In this document: positions 35,148-42,802 of the stretch, one piece after another
Numbering within the stretch: the first letter of the stretch is position 1
How the letters are laid out: every line of letters begins with the position of its first letter
Assembly (NCBI GenBank): GCA_002717655.1
Contig: PBAY01000006.1
Coordinates: 1 to 46,279 of the forward strand
DNA from: Phycisphaerae bacterium
GTDB taxonomy: Bacteria; Planctomycetota; Phycisphaerae; Phycisphaerales; SM1A02
DNA length: 46,279 bases
Direction of reading: 5' to 3'
Translations under genes and position numbers: made by a program
The notes under the pieces: generated by a model
The model's database searches: none
Told to the model about the DNA's origin: nothing
What the model saw: only the letters and a program-made list of their open reading frames with translations

Positions 35148-35291
35148 TCAATCACCGTGGGTGATCTTGCGCATCCGTTCTTCGGTCTCTTCAAGTTCCT
35201 GACGATAGCCGCGAGTACTCCACATGCAGAGAATGAAGAACAAAGTCATGAAAGCAAGCCAGAGAAAGTTGGTCAACAAGGTGGGAAACAT
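35148..35291 (-). CDS. 47-residue single-span membrane protein
   Basis: A 48-codon frame: a helix of about 21 residues (TLLTNFLWLAFMTLFFILCMW) then STRGYRQELEETEERMRKITHGD, an amphipathic charged helix probably in the cytoplasm. A GAGAG site lies about 9 bases before the ATG, and an 11-bp terminator hairpin follows the stop. Coding character (clear helix plus charged tail, own terminator) makes this convincing despite its size. It resembles small subunits or regulators of membrane complexes in layout, but no family is recognised. Confidence 0.6.
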   Translation of the reverse strand: MFPTLLTNFLWLAFMTLFFILCMWSTRGYRQELEETEERMRKITHGD

Positions 35292-35881
35292 GAATAAATG
35301 CTCTCGAATGACTTGAAACGCCACCAGCCCCTTGGCAGGTGAAGCGTCATGATACCAACCAACTGCTCCTCAGGAACAGCATCAACCCACAGGAATCAGT
35401 TCAACCCCACCTTCCTGTACTGCCAAACTGCCTGCTTGAATGCCAGCTTGGCAGCTCCAGAAATCGCATGATGGCAATTTCACCCCTTTGAAGGCCGGTT
35501 TCGATTCGGCACGGTGATTGCATCTCCTGATCATCGTCCGACCTTGAAGATCGGATGAATGACAAGAAGTCCGGAAGAAGTGGCCCGGCATGACAGAAGC
35601 CACGACAAGACAAGGAGATTGAATGCCCCAAGGATCCGTATCCGAAAGAAGTGGAATTGCGAGCACGAAAAAGATGAATGCTCCGCCATCCAGAACAAAT
35701 TGCTCGTTTCTTTCCGGTACGTACACGCATCAATGAGACATGAGGCGGAACTGCCGCTGCACGATGAGCTTCGGTGACCAGAGATCAATGATCGTCACGA
35801 AACCATGCAGCGAGTCCGAAAGTGGGCGACCTGAGTTGCATCGGAATGATGACCTCGAATAACCACAACGGGAGGTACTCG
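35292..35881. other. Long stretch without a credible gene
   Basis: About 590 bases with open frames on both strands but none with good coding character. Seen in it: a 37-codon plus-strand frame at 35623-35736 starting after AAGGAG (MPQGSVSERSGIASTKKMNA...), and a minus-strand stretch (about 35600-35710) that encodes hydrophobic segments in two different frames (FIFFVLAIPLL, then AFNLLVLSWLL after a shift), possibly a decayed two-span protein. No known RNA gene was recognised. It may hold a regulatory RNA, a gene remnant or only spacer. Confidence 0.35.
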
Positions 35882-35938
35882 ATGACTCAATGGCCGGAAC
35901 CGCCTGACATGCTCTTGATGCTCATTCAATCCATCTGA
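35882..35938 (+). CDS. Possible 18-residue peptide with strong ribosome site
   Basis: GGGAGG stands 6 bases before ATG 35882, and the frame reads MTQWPEPPDMLLMLIQSI then TGA, with a strong hairpin 13 bases after it (35952-35986). Peptide and terminator together resemble a tiny gene or leader peptide. Nothing downstream before the acyltransferase is an amino-acid biosynthesis gene, so a classic attenuation leader is not indicated. Coding status is uncertain; the sequence alone does not prove translation. Confidence 0.25.
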   Translation: MTQWPEPPDMLLMLIQSI

Positions 35939-35951
35939 TAGATCGAGGGGA

Positions 35952-35986
35952 TGGCCCCCGCCGTACGAGTCGGTCGGCGGGGGCCA
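35952..35986 (+). terminator. Strong GC-rich hairpin, probable terminator
   Basis: TGGCCCCCGCCG (35952-35963), an 11-base loop and CGGCGGGGGCCA (35975-35986): a perfect 12-bp stem followed by ATCTGTTTGTATTC on the plus strand. It lies 100 bases before the acyltransferase start and must end a plus-strand transcript from the 35.3-35.95 kb stretch, where no ordinary gene is seen. The opposite side has no T run. Confidence 0.7.
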
Positions 35987-36085
35987 ATCTGTTTGTATTC
36001 TGCAAATTTGCCAAACCAACCCAAAAAACAAGCTCACACCGCCTGCCTGAATCACGCAGTCGTGGCACAATGTGCCTGAAACAAG

Positions 36086-37948
36086 ATGCTTGTCCAACTA
36101 CCCAAATTCAAGGTACTCGACATGCCAGAGCCTGCCAGCCCGCCTGGCCTGCTCAGAAGAATCGTGTATCGCGTCGGAGCACATCTGACTGGAATCCATG
36201 GCATTGATGATGTCATGGAGTATGTCGTACACAACCATGAGACCAAGGCAGGAACTTGCCCTCATCAGGACTGTCTTGACTGCATTGGTATCGACTGGGA
36301 GATTCCTGAAAGCGACCTTGAGCATGTGCCTCGCGAAGGTCCGCTGCTCATTGCATCAAACCACGCTTATGGCGGAGCTGATGGTCTCATCCTCTGTACC
36401 GCCTTCAAGAAACTCCGACCTGATTTTTCGATCATGACGAACAAGATGCTGTTCGTCCTGCCGGTCATTCGTGATGACTATCTGCCACTGGACGCCTTTG
36501 ACAACAACTCGAATACCAACAGTCAGACACTTCGTGCCGCGATGAGTCGGCTGAAGGACGGTCGAGCCGTTGCGACCTTTCCCGCTGGAGAAGTTTCCCA
36601 TCGAACCTGGGAAAATCGATCCGTAACGGATCCGGAGTGGATGCAATCCATTGCATTGATGGCCAAAAGAACAAAGGCCACTGTCCTTCCGCTCTACTTC
36701 CATGGACACAACTCAGAGTTCTTCCAGATCGCCGGGCTCATTCATCCGACTCTTCGAACCATGATGCTGGCAAGGCAACTCCTGAATAAGAAAGGCAAGA
36801 AGATCCACGTATCGATCGGCCGGCCAATTTCGCCGGAACAGATTGCTGCGTTTGATGATCGCGAAACACTGACGCAGTACCTTCGGGGACGCGTATACAT
36901 GCTGGCTGACCGTCGAAGACCTGAGCCAAAGACACATAAGCCGCTTCCCTCTCATCAACCATTGCTGCCTGAAATCACGACAGCTGACCGTTGTGCTGAT
37001 GAAGTCATGGCGTTATCAGAAAAGCAAAGGCTGGTCGACAGCGGCAATCTCACGGTGTACCTCGCTCGTGGCAAGCAGATCCCCAATATCCTGCGTGAAA
37101 TCGGTCGACTTCGTGAACTCACCTTCCGTGCGGTCGGCGAGGGATCAGGCAATGAACTGGATCTCGACCGCTTTGACCGCGCCTATCGACACCTTTTCAT
37201 CTGGAACCACGAGGAACAGGAGATCGTCGGTGCCTATCGCCTCGGACTTACTGATGAAATCATGAGAATGGGTGGCGTTCGTGGCCTCTACACCTGGACG
37301 CTCTTCGACTTCGATGAACGATTCCTCAAGGAACTGGGCCCCGCCGTCGAACTCGGACGATCATTCATTCGACCTGAGTATCAACGCAGCTTCAAACCAC
37401 TCATGCTGCTTTGGCGTGGAATCTCACGGTTCATCTGCCTCAAGCCAAAGTATCGATACTTCTTTGGAGTCGTCAGCATCAGCAATGAATATGCCGCGGC
37501 GTCACAGAGGCTGATGACTGACTTCGTGTCATCAACTCGAATGGTCGATGACTTCCAGAGCCTCATTGCACCCCGTACTCCACATCAGCCCAAGCATGTA
37601 CGCCACTGGGACATGGCGCCTTTCCGACTCGCCTGTACCGAGTTGAGCGATGTGGAAGAACTGGTGCGTGACATCGAGAACGACCGTCAAGGTGTGCCCA
37701 TTCTCCTCAAGCAGTATCTGAAACTCAATGCGAAGCTGATCACCTTCTTCAATGTTGATCCGGAATTCTCGGATGTCATCGATGGCATGATGCTGGTCGA
37801 TTTCCTTGATGTTGATCGCAGAATCCAGAACTGGTACTTCGGAAAGGATGAAGCGGCAGCATTTCGTCGCCACCACGGGCTTGAAGACGATGAAGTATCG
37901 CCAGACTCATCAGAACGTGACGCTGACGATCTCACGGCGTCGGCCTGA
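36086..37948 (+). CDS. OlsF-like bifunctional acyltransferase (PlsC-type plus OlsB/GNAT-type)
   Basis: 620 residues. N-terminal half (about 60-270) is a PlsC-like domain: H93-A-Y-G-G-A-D99 is the HX5D form of the acyltransferase motif used in this group, FPAGEVS (165-171) the second motif, and VLPLYFHG the phosphate-side strand. C-terminal half (about 315-570) is an OlsB/hemolysin-type GNAT domain: YLARGKQIPNILREIGRLRELTFR, WNHEEQEIVGAYRLG, LGRSFIRPEYQRSFKPLMLLWRG. This layout is that of OlsF, which makes ornithine lipids by N- then O-acylation, or of related lyso-lipid acyltransferases. The phosphate-free membrane lipid role is an inference. ATG 36122 (AAGG 9 bases before) is an alternative start. 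Acidic C-terminal tail. Confidence 0.85.
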   Translation: MLVQLPKFKVLDMPEPASPPGLLRRIVYRVGAHLTGIHGIDDVMEYVVHNHETKAGTCPHQDCLDCIGIDWEIPESDLEHVPREGPLLIASNHAYGGADGLILCTAFKKLRPDFSIMTNKMLFVLPVIRDDYLPLDAFDNNSNTNSQTLRAAMSRLKDGRAVATFPAGEVSHRTWENRSVTDPEWMQSIALMAKRTKATVLPLYFHGHNSEFFQIAGLIHPTLRTMMLARQLLNKKGKKIHVSIGRPISPEQIAAFDDRETLTQYLRGRVYMLADRRRPEPKTHKPLPSHQPLLPEITTADRCADEVMALSEKQRLVDSGNLTVYLARGKQIPNILREIGRLRELTFRAVGEGSGNELDLDRFDRAYRHLFIWNHEEQEIVGAYRLGLTDEIMRMGGVRGLYTWTLFDFDERFLKELGPAVELGRSFIRPEYQRSFKPLMLLWRGISRFICLKPKYRYFFGVVSISNEYAAASQRLMTDFVSSTRMVDDFQSLIAPRTPHQPKHVRHWDMAPFRLACTELSDVEELVRDIENDRQGVPILLKQYLKLNAKLITFFNVDPEFSDVIDGMMLVDFLDVDRRIQNWYFGKDEAAAFRRHHGLEDDEVSPDSSERDADDLTASA

Positions 37949-37960
37949 GCCAGACACGAC

Positions 37961-38377
37961 TCAGTAACCCGAAGAAAACATGACTCTCAGATCACGGTGC
38001 GCTGCCTGCCGCAGGATCTGACTGGACTGATCTTCCCGATCCAGCGGGATACGAACTCTGCAGTTTGAATCCATGGCGAGCGCTGAGGCATCAATGCTCA
38101 AGGCGATGGCCCGACCAGCAGGCTCCTCGCAATGATCCAGAAACAAAGTCCCGGGGATGTCGAGTTCTCCACCTGTCCATCTCGATTTCCATTGCATTTC
38201 AAGGACAAGATCATCATCGACGACCTCGATACCCTTCAAGACAGGTGGCTCAAGAACATCAGAGAACCTGGGCAGACGTTTCACAGCATCTCGAGAATCC
38301 TCCTGACCTGAAGCCAGAATGGCGAGGACAGACAAGGCAAGGAACAGGATGGCAATCGATTTCATGGTGAATCGCAT
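37961..38377 (-). CDS. Secreted protein of unknown function
   Basis: 138 residues from ATG 38377 (GGAGG 10 bases before); ATG 38365 four codons later is possible. Signal peptide KSIAILFLALSVLAILASG, likely cleaved there. The mature part is a beta-rich domain (VVDDDLVLEMQWKSRWTGGELDIPGTLFL, then a closing pair of strands near DLRVMF) with two Cys. No family recognised. Converges with the acyltransferase gene 12 bases away; faces the BamE-like lipoprotein gene across about 100 bases. Confidence 0.65.
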   Translation of the reverse strand: MRFTMKSIAILFLALSVLAILASGQEDSRDAVKRLPRFSDVLEPPVLKGIEVVDDDLVLEMQWKSRWTGGELDIPGTLFLDHCEEPAGRAIALSIDASALAMDSNCRVRIPLDREDQSSQILRQAAHRDLRVMFSSGY

Positions 38378-38476
38378 GTTCGTACTCCCTCCAGAACACG
38401 CTTCAAATCGTCTCTTGATTCCACCAACCTCGACTTTGAGTCGATATCCTCGTGGTTCACTGAAGGGAACAGCGGC

Positions 38477-38869
38477 ATGAATGTCACAGCCCGCACAGAC
38501 CGAACTCCTTGCCATCTCATCATCCTCATCATGGCCTGCCTGATGACCGTGGGCTGCCGTGCCCCGGCACCCCATGCCTTCGAGATGCTGCAAATCGGCA
38601 TGACTCAGGACCAGGTGATGGACCTGCTGGGCCCCCCATCTTCTCGATGGGACGCCCCCGACCCTGAGAAAGACGAGCCAGCACTGCCGTGGGCTGTCCG
38701 GTGGCAGTACGGCGACAATCTGAGCACCACCGCCTCCACTGCAATAGGTCGTGAGATCGCCCCTGATGGCGTGTGGGTTGTAGCATTCGATGACAATGGC
38801 AAGGTGGTTGGCTTCAGGAAGCCAGTGGAAGTTCTTCCAAACTATGAACGGCAGGCCCCGCCCAAATAG
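38477..38869 (+). CDS. BamE/SmpA-like lipoprotein
   Basis: 130 residues with a lipobox: hydrophobic IILIMACLMTVGC, Cys27 the lipidation site. After a short linker, FEMLQIGMTQDQVMDLLGPP has the helix-turn of BamE/SmpA-type proteins (I-x-x-G-M-T-x-x-x-V-x-x-L-L-G-x-P), followed by strands WAVRWQYGD and VWVVAFDDNGKVVGFR. BamE assists outer-membrane protein folding; many paralogues with this fold have no known function, so this need not be BamE itself. Followed after 29 bases by the STAS gene on the same strand. Confidence 0.8.
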   Translation: MNVTARTDRTPCHLIILIMACLMTVGCRAPAPHAFEMLQIGMTQDQVMDLLGPPSSRWDAPDPEKDEPALPWAVRWQYGDNLSTTASTAIGREIAPDGVWVVAFDDNGKVVGFRKPVEVLPNYERQAPPK

Positions 38870-38898
38870 ACGCATCTGCATGTGTTGATCGAGCTCCC

Positions 38899-39279
38899 AT
38901 GTCCGACATGTCTCACTCAATCCCGTCATGGCTCAAGGTTGAGCAGGCTGAGAACCACCTGCTGCTGACGCTGCATATCGCTGCCTTGAATGAATCTGAA
39001 GGCAAAAGCCTCAAGACCTGTCTTGAGGACCAGATGGCTTCGGATTCGATCATGCAACTGGCAGGCGTGGCCCTCGATCTGGCCCTGGTGAATCTCATCA
39101 CCAGCCCTGCGATCGGGGATTTGATCTTCATCCACAAGCGTCTGGCCGCTCAGGGGCAGGCACTCATACTCCTGAACCCGGCGCCAATGCTGATTCAAAC
39201 CCTTGAATTTCTGAAACTGGACCAGATCCTGACCGTGTGCAGAAACCCTGAAGAGATGAGACAGGCTCTGGGAGGCTGA
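38899..39279 (+). CDS. STAS-domain protein (anti-sigma factor antagonist type)
   Basis: 126 residues, a single STAS domain: strands and helices VEQAENHLLLTLHIAALN, CLEDQMASDSIMQL, then VALDLALVNLITSPAIGDLIFIHKRLAAQGQALILLNPAPMLI and LEFLKLDQIL. The Ser in TSPAIG aligns with the phosphorylated Ser of SpoIIAA/RsbV-type antagonists. In that system a kinase/anti-sigma factor phosphorylates it and a PP2C phosphatase removes the phosphate; a phosphatase of that type begins at 44967, but no kinase is in the window. Could also be part of a stressosome-like or transport system. ATG 38908 is an alternative start. Confidence 0.85.
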   Translation: MSDMSHSIPSWLKVEQAENHLLLTLHIAALNESEGKSLKTCLEDQMASDSIMQLAGVALDLALVNLITSPAIGDLIFIHKRLAAQGQALILLNPAPMLIQTLEFLKLDQILTVCRNPEEMRQALGG

Positions 39280-39409
39280 GATGCAGATCCAAGGGCCTCC
39301 CCAACCTCGAAAATCTCGGTCTGTAAGCCCCTTTGGTGGGATACAATACGCCGCTTGCCTGAACCACTCATGATGTGGCAGGAATTCAATGCCCTGAGGA
39401 GCCCTCATT

Positions 39410-40219
39410 GTGACAACCGCACAACCATCCGCACCAACTGCAGGCATGCCGGATATCCAGAGTGAGCCCGATCGCCGCCACGTCGCCATCGACAAGGTGG
39501 GCGTGAAGGAGATCAAACACCCCATCACCCTGGCTACTCCGGATGGTGGATCGCTGAATACGGTCGCCGGTATCAACATGTACGTATCTCTTCCAGCTGA
39601 TCGGAAAGGTACGCATATGAGTCGCTTTCTCGAAGCCATCAACGAATACAGCGAAGGACTTCGGCCGGGTCGCATCATTGAACTGTGCCAGGCGCTTCGA
39701 CAAAATCTTGATGCTGCCGATTCGCATGTGGAGATCAACTTCCCCTACTTCATCACGAAGCATGCTCCTGCTTCCGGATTGCCCGGGCTGATGGACTACC
39801 AATGCAGTTTCATCTGCGAAGCCTCTCCTGAAACGGATGACTTCGTCATGAGCGTATCCGCCTCGGCAACCAGCCTCTGCCCCTGCTCCAAGGAAATCTC
39901 GGAGTATGGCGCCCACAATCAACGCTGTCTCATCACCGCCAATGTCCGGTTTGATGGCATGCTCTGGATCGAGGAACTCGTCAACCATATCGAAGGGGCT
40001 GCCAGTTGCCCGGTCTATTCGGTCCTGAAACGACCTGATGAGAAAGTCGTCACCGAACAGGCGTTCGATAACCCCAAGTTTGTCGAAGACATCGTCAGGG
40101 ATCTGGCGATTTCACTTGATCAGGACGACAGAATTACCTGGTTCCACGTGAAGAGTGAGAACTTCGAATCGATTCACAGCCACAACGCCTACGCAGAAAT
40201 CACACGCGACAAGCGTTGA
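39410..40219 (+). CDS. folE2: GTP cyclohydrolase IB (FolE2)
   Basis: 269 residues from GTG 39410 with GAGGAG 8 bases before it. The family features are clear: D-K-V-G-V-K at the start, FLEAIN, C157-P-C159-S-K near the middle (the catalytic Cys region), and W-F-H-V-K-S-E-N-F-E-S-I-H near the end. FolE2 converts GTP to dihydroneopterin triphosphate, the first step of folate (and queuosine or tetrahydrobiopterin) biosynthesis, and works with a wider metal range than FolE. The upstream stretch has a TACAAT box near 39350 that could be its -10 element. Confidence 0.95.
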   Translation: MTTAQPSAPTAGMPDIQSEPDRRHVAIDKVGVKEIKHPITLATPDGGSLNTVAGINMYVSLPADRKGTHMSRFLEAINEYSEGLRPGRIIELCQALRQNLDAADSHVEINFPYFITKHAPASGLPGLMDYQCSFICEASPETDDFVMSVSASATSLCPCSKEISEYGAHNQRCLITANVRFDGMLWIEELVNHIEGAASCPVYSVLKRPDEKVVTEQAFDNPKFVEDIVRDLAISLDQDDRITWFHVKSENFESIHSHNAYAEITRDKR

Positions 40220-40238
40220 TCAGATCAATTGATTTGAT

Positions 40239-40553
40239 TCAAACCGATGGAAAAACCGCTTCAATGACGCCGGTTGATCGATCGTATTGCACACCTGCTG
40301 ATTCTGGAAATCGCTCCAGCCCCTCAGCTCGCAACCGTGGTGCATGATTGGCTTCGTACTGATTGAAGGTTTCCCTGTCCGGGAATACATAGCGAATTTC
40401 AAAGGCGGTCACGGCATCATCGAGACGGACGATCTCAGCTGAAGTCGCCCCCGCGGCAAGAACATCATCAATATGGCCATCTCGTAGCCAATGCAGCCAT
40501 TCTGCGGCGGTGGTACTGTTGGCGAACTCTGCCGAAACTGTATATCGATACAT
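40239..40553 (-). CDS. DUF4286 family protein
   Basis: 104 residues from ATG 40553. MYRYTVSAEFA at the start, WLHWLRDGHIDDVLAAGA, then EIRYVFPDRETFNQYEANHAPRLR and EGLERFP match DUF4286, a ferredoxin-like fold related to antibiotic-monooxygenase dimers. No catalytic residue is known for the family. It begins 25 bases after the end of the secreted coiled-coil gene and is probably in its operon. Confidence 0.8.
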   Translation of the reverse strand: MYRYTVSAEFANSTTAAEWLHWLRDGHIDDVLAAGATSAEIVRLDDAVTAFEIRYVFPDRETFNQYEANHAPRLRAEGLERFPESAGVQYDRSTGVIEAVFPSV

Positions 40554-40578
40554 GCTGATGCAGCTAGAAGGTGCTGGA

Positions 40579-41400
40579 CTACCAGCCGCCACCCCAGCCG
40601 CCACCCCAACCTACATCGCCATATCCATCGGAATAGTTGTTCCAATAGCCATTGCGATACTTGTCGGTGTACTTGAGCCGTTTGGTGTACTGCTCTTGAT
40701 TGAACTTGTACTGTTGCCAGGAGTTCTTGACGAATTGCTCGTGCTGCTTCTTCTGCTGCTCCTGCTCGGCCTTGAGTGCTTCCTCGGCCGTACGGTGCTG
40801 CTGAGCCTGACGATCAATGGCTTCCTTGGACTTCTGAGCACGATCTTCGATCAACGCCTTGTTGGCCTCAGCATTCTTCTGGCGAGCCCACTGCTGGTAT
40901 TCGTTGAACTGACCCTTCTCGTGCATGAACTCGGACATGGCGTTTACTTCAGCCATCTTGTGATGCAGATCTTCCCAGGTTGACTTCACGACCTTGCGAT
41001 AGGCAGCAACACGTCGCTCTTCGGGGGTCTCTGTGGACTGCAAGTGGGATACGGCAGCATCATGCTGCTTGGCCATGGAAAGCGCCTGATCAAAGGACAG
41101 ATTCCAGGAAAGATCCGTGCGATCAACCTTCCCGTCATTGTTCGTGTCGCCATGACCACCCTCGCCAGTGCGGAACTCCTGAAGCTCATTCTTCTCCTTG
41201 AGGAAGTCCTGCATCTGAGAGATTCGCTTGTTGGTCTTCTCAAGCTTGTCTCCAGCGATGTTGTTGACCGTTTCAAGAGCATTCATGTCACGGTGTGATA
41301 CGTCCCCACCGTCAGCATCATCAGCCTGCCCATGGGCAAGACCTGTGGCACCAAGCAGCAAGGCGGCGATTGGAAGCAGGAAGATACGTCTCATGATCAT
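40579..41400 (-). CDS. Secreted Gln/Lys-rich coiled-coil protein with one EF-hand-like loop
   Basis: 273 residues with a signal peptide (RIFLLPIAALLLGATGLAHG). Residues about 45-78 are a coiled coil; residues 85-98 read DTNNDGKVDRTDLS, a calcium loop of the dockerin/EF-hand kind. Residues about 105-235 are a very long charged helix rich in Gln, Lys and Glu (QQHRTAEEALKAEQEQQKKQ). The end is rich in Tyr, Gly and Trp: WGGGWGGGW. Likely a surface or periplasmic structural protein; no enzyme motif. The Trp/Gly end suggests binding to carbohydrate or membrane, which is only an inference. Divergent from the aminotransferase gene. Confidence 0.75.
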   Translation of the reverse strand: MIMRRIFLLPIAALLLGATGLAHGQADDADGGDVSHRDMNALETVNNIAGDKLEKTNKRISQMQDFLKEKNELQEFRTGEGGHGDTNNDGKVDRTDLSWNLSFDQALSMAKQHDAAVSHLQSTETPEERRVAAYRKVVKSTWEDLHHKMAEVNAMSEFMHEKGQFNEYQQWARQKNAEANKALIEDRAQKSKEAIDRQAQQHRTAEEALKAEQEQQKKQHEQFVKNSWQQYKFNQEQYTKRLKYTDKYRNGYWNNYSDGYGDVGWGGGWGGGW

Positions 41401-41442
41401 GTTCTCGCATTCACTGACGTCAGGGTGTCATATACCTCCCAA

Positions 41443-41456
41443 GACCGCCGGCGGTC
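41443..41456. promoter_or_regulatory. 14-bp perfect palindrome between divergent genes
   Basis: GACCGCCGGCGGTC lies 43 bases upstream of the coiled-coil gene start (-) and 117 bases upstream of the aminotransferase start (+). A second stem CGGGCC/GGCCCG lies at 41480-41497. A dimeric repressor site or an mRNA leader structure are both possible; binding is not shown. Confidence 0.35.
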
Positions 41457-41572
41457 AGGGGATGGATGGGTGAGTATAGCGGGCCACAAGCGGCCCGGCC
41501 TGCTAGGATTCGCCTCCATGAGGGGGGAGATCCCCTTTTTCTCCACGATTGCCCGTCTACTGGAGCCTTCCA

Positions 41573-42787
41573 ATGACGACCATGACACTTTCTCGCAGGG
41601 GGCAGGAAGCACCTGCCTCTCCAATTCGAGCCCTGGCCAGCCTCGCACGGCAGGCTCAGGATTCCGGTACGACCGTCCATTACATGAATATCGGCCAGCC
41701 GGACATCGAAACACCCCGGGGCATGATCGAAGCAATCCAGCACTTTGATGCCAAGGTGCTTGCCTACGCCCCGAGTGACGGCTTCGTGGAATACCGTGAA
41801 GCGTTGGCTTCAAAGTACTACTCCGATGTCGTCGAGGACCAGCCCCCCATCACTCAGGACGACATCGTGATTACGGTTGGCGGCTCCGAAGCGCTGCTGT
41901 TTGCCATGGCGGCTGTAACAGATCCCGGTGATGAGATCATCGTCTGCGAGCCCTACTACACCAACTATTCGGGCTATGCCCACATGCTTGGAATCGACAT
42001 CGCCCCCGTCACCTCCAGACCGAATGATGGCTACCGGATTGATCCCGCCAAGATCGAAGCCGGCATTACTGGAAAGACACGGGCGTTGATCCTTCCGAAT
42101 CCAGGAAATCCAACCGGACTTGTACTTGCCAAGGAAGAACTTGAAGCACTGGTACGGATCTGTCAGAAACACGGCCTTTTCTTCATTGCAGATGAGGTCT
42201 ATCGCGAGTTCGTCTACAACGCTCCAGCAGGCAGTCTTGCACCTTCACTTCTCGCCATTCCCGGCGCGGAAGACCTTGGCATCGTGATCGATTCAACCTC
42301 CAAGCGATACAGCGCCTGCGGTGCCCGAATGGGATGGCTCGTCACTCGCAACCGGGAAGTACGCCGAGCAGCGCTTCACTTCGGTCAGGCACGACTTTCC
42401 CCTGGAACCGTGGCTCAAGTCGCCGGCATGGCCGCGCTTGATACGCCCAAGGACTACTTCATCAAGGTCGTGGAGGAGTACAAGGCTCGACGAGACACCC
42501 TGGTCTCGGGACTCAAGCGGATCGGTATTGATGTGGTTGTGCCCGAAGGCGCCTTCTATCTGGCGGTGCCTCTGCCGGTGGAGGACGCTGAGGATTTTGC
42601 ACAATGGCTTGTACGCGATTTCAGGCTTGATGGAGAAACCCTCTGCATGGCTCCACTCGCGGGCTTCTACAGCAGCCCAGAGATGGGCCGAAGTGAAGTC
42701 AGACTCGCGTACGTTCTCGAAAAGAACATCATCGAGCGATGCATCAACATTCTGGAGGCTGGACTCAAGGCCTACCACGATCGTTGA
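41573..42787 (+). CDS. Class I/II PLP-dependent aminotransferase (aspartate aminotransferase type)
   Basis: 404 residues from ATG 41573 (GGAG 7-8 bases before). Fold type I transaminase features: NIGQPDIETP near the start, VTVGGSEALLFA, ILPNPGNPTG (substrate carboxylate region), FIADEVYREFVY (Asp and Tyr of the PLP site), and S-T-S-K244-R-Y-S, the Schiff-base Lys. The end VRLAYVLEKN carries the substrate Arg. It exchanges amino groups between amino and keto acids (Asp/Glu or aromatic); exact substrate not fixed. No pathway neighbours. Confidence 0.93.
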   Translation: MTTMTLSRRGQEAPASPIRALASLARQAQDSGTTVHYMNIGQPDIETPRGMIEAIQHFDAKVLAYAPSDGFVEYREALASKYYSDVVEDQPPITQDDIVITVGGSEALLFAMAAVTDPGDEIIVCEPYYTNYSGYAHMLGIDIAPVTSRPNDGYRIDPAKIEAGITGKTRALILPNPGNPTGLVLAKEELEALVRICQKHGLFFIADEVYREFVYNAPAGSLAPSLLAIPGAEDLGIVIDSTSKRYSACGARMGWLVTRNREVRRAALHFGQARLSPGTVAQVAGMAALDTPKDYFIKVVEEYKARRDTLVSGLKRIGIDVVVPEGAFYLAVPLPVEDAEDFAQWLVRDFRLDGETLCMAPLAGFYSSPEMGRSEVRLAYVLEKNIIERCINILEAGLKAYHDR

Positions 42788-42802
42788 TGATTCAGCCCTG
42801 AT

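Noticed and set aside
39300..39409. Zur-type operator upstream of folE2
   Set aside because: FolE2 is zinc-regulated in some bacteria, but no AT-rich inverted repeat of the usual form is present here.
41522..41541. GGGG-AGAT-CCCC followed by TTTTT before the aminotransferase gene
   Set aside because: Looks like a terminator but the stem is only 4 bp and it lies 33 bases before a start codon on the same strand.
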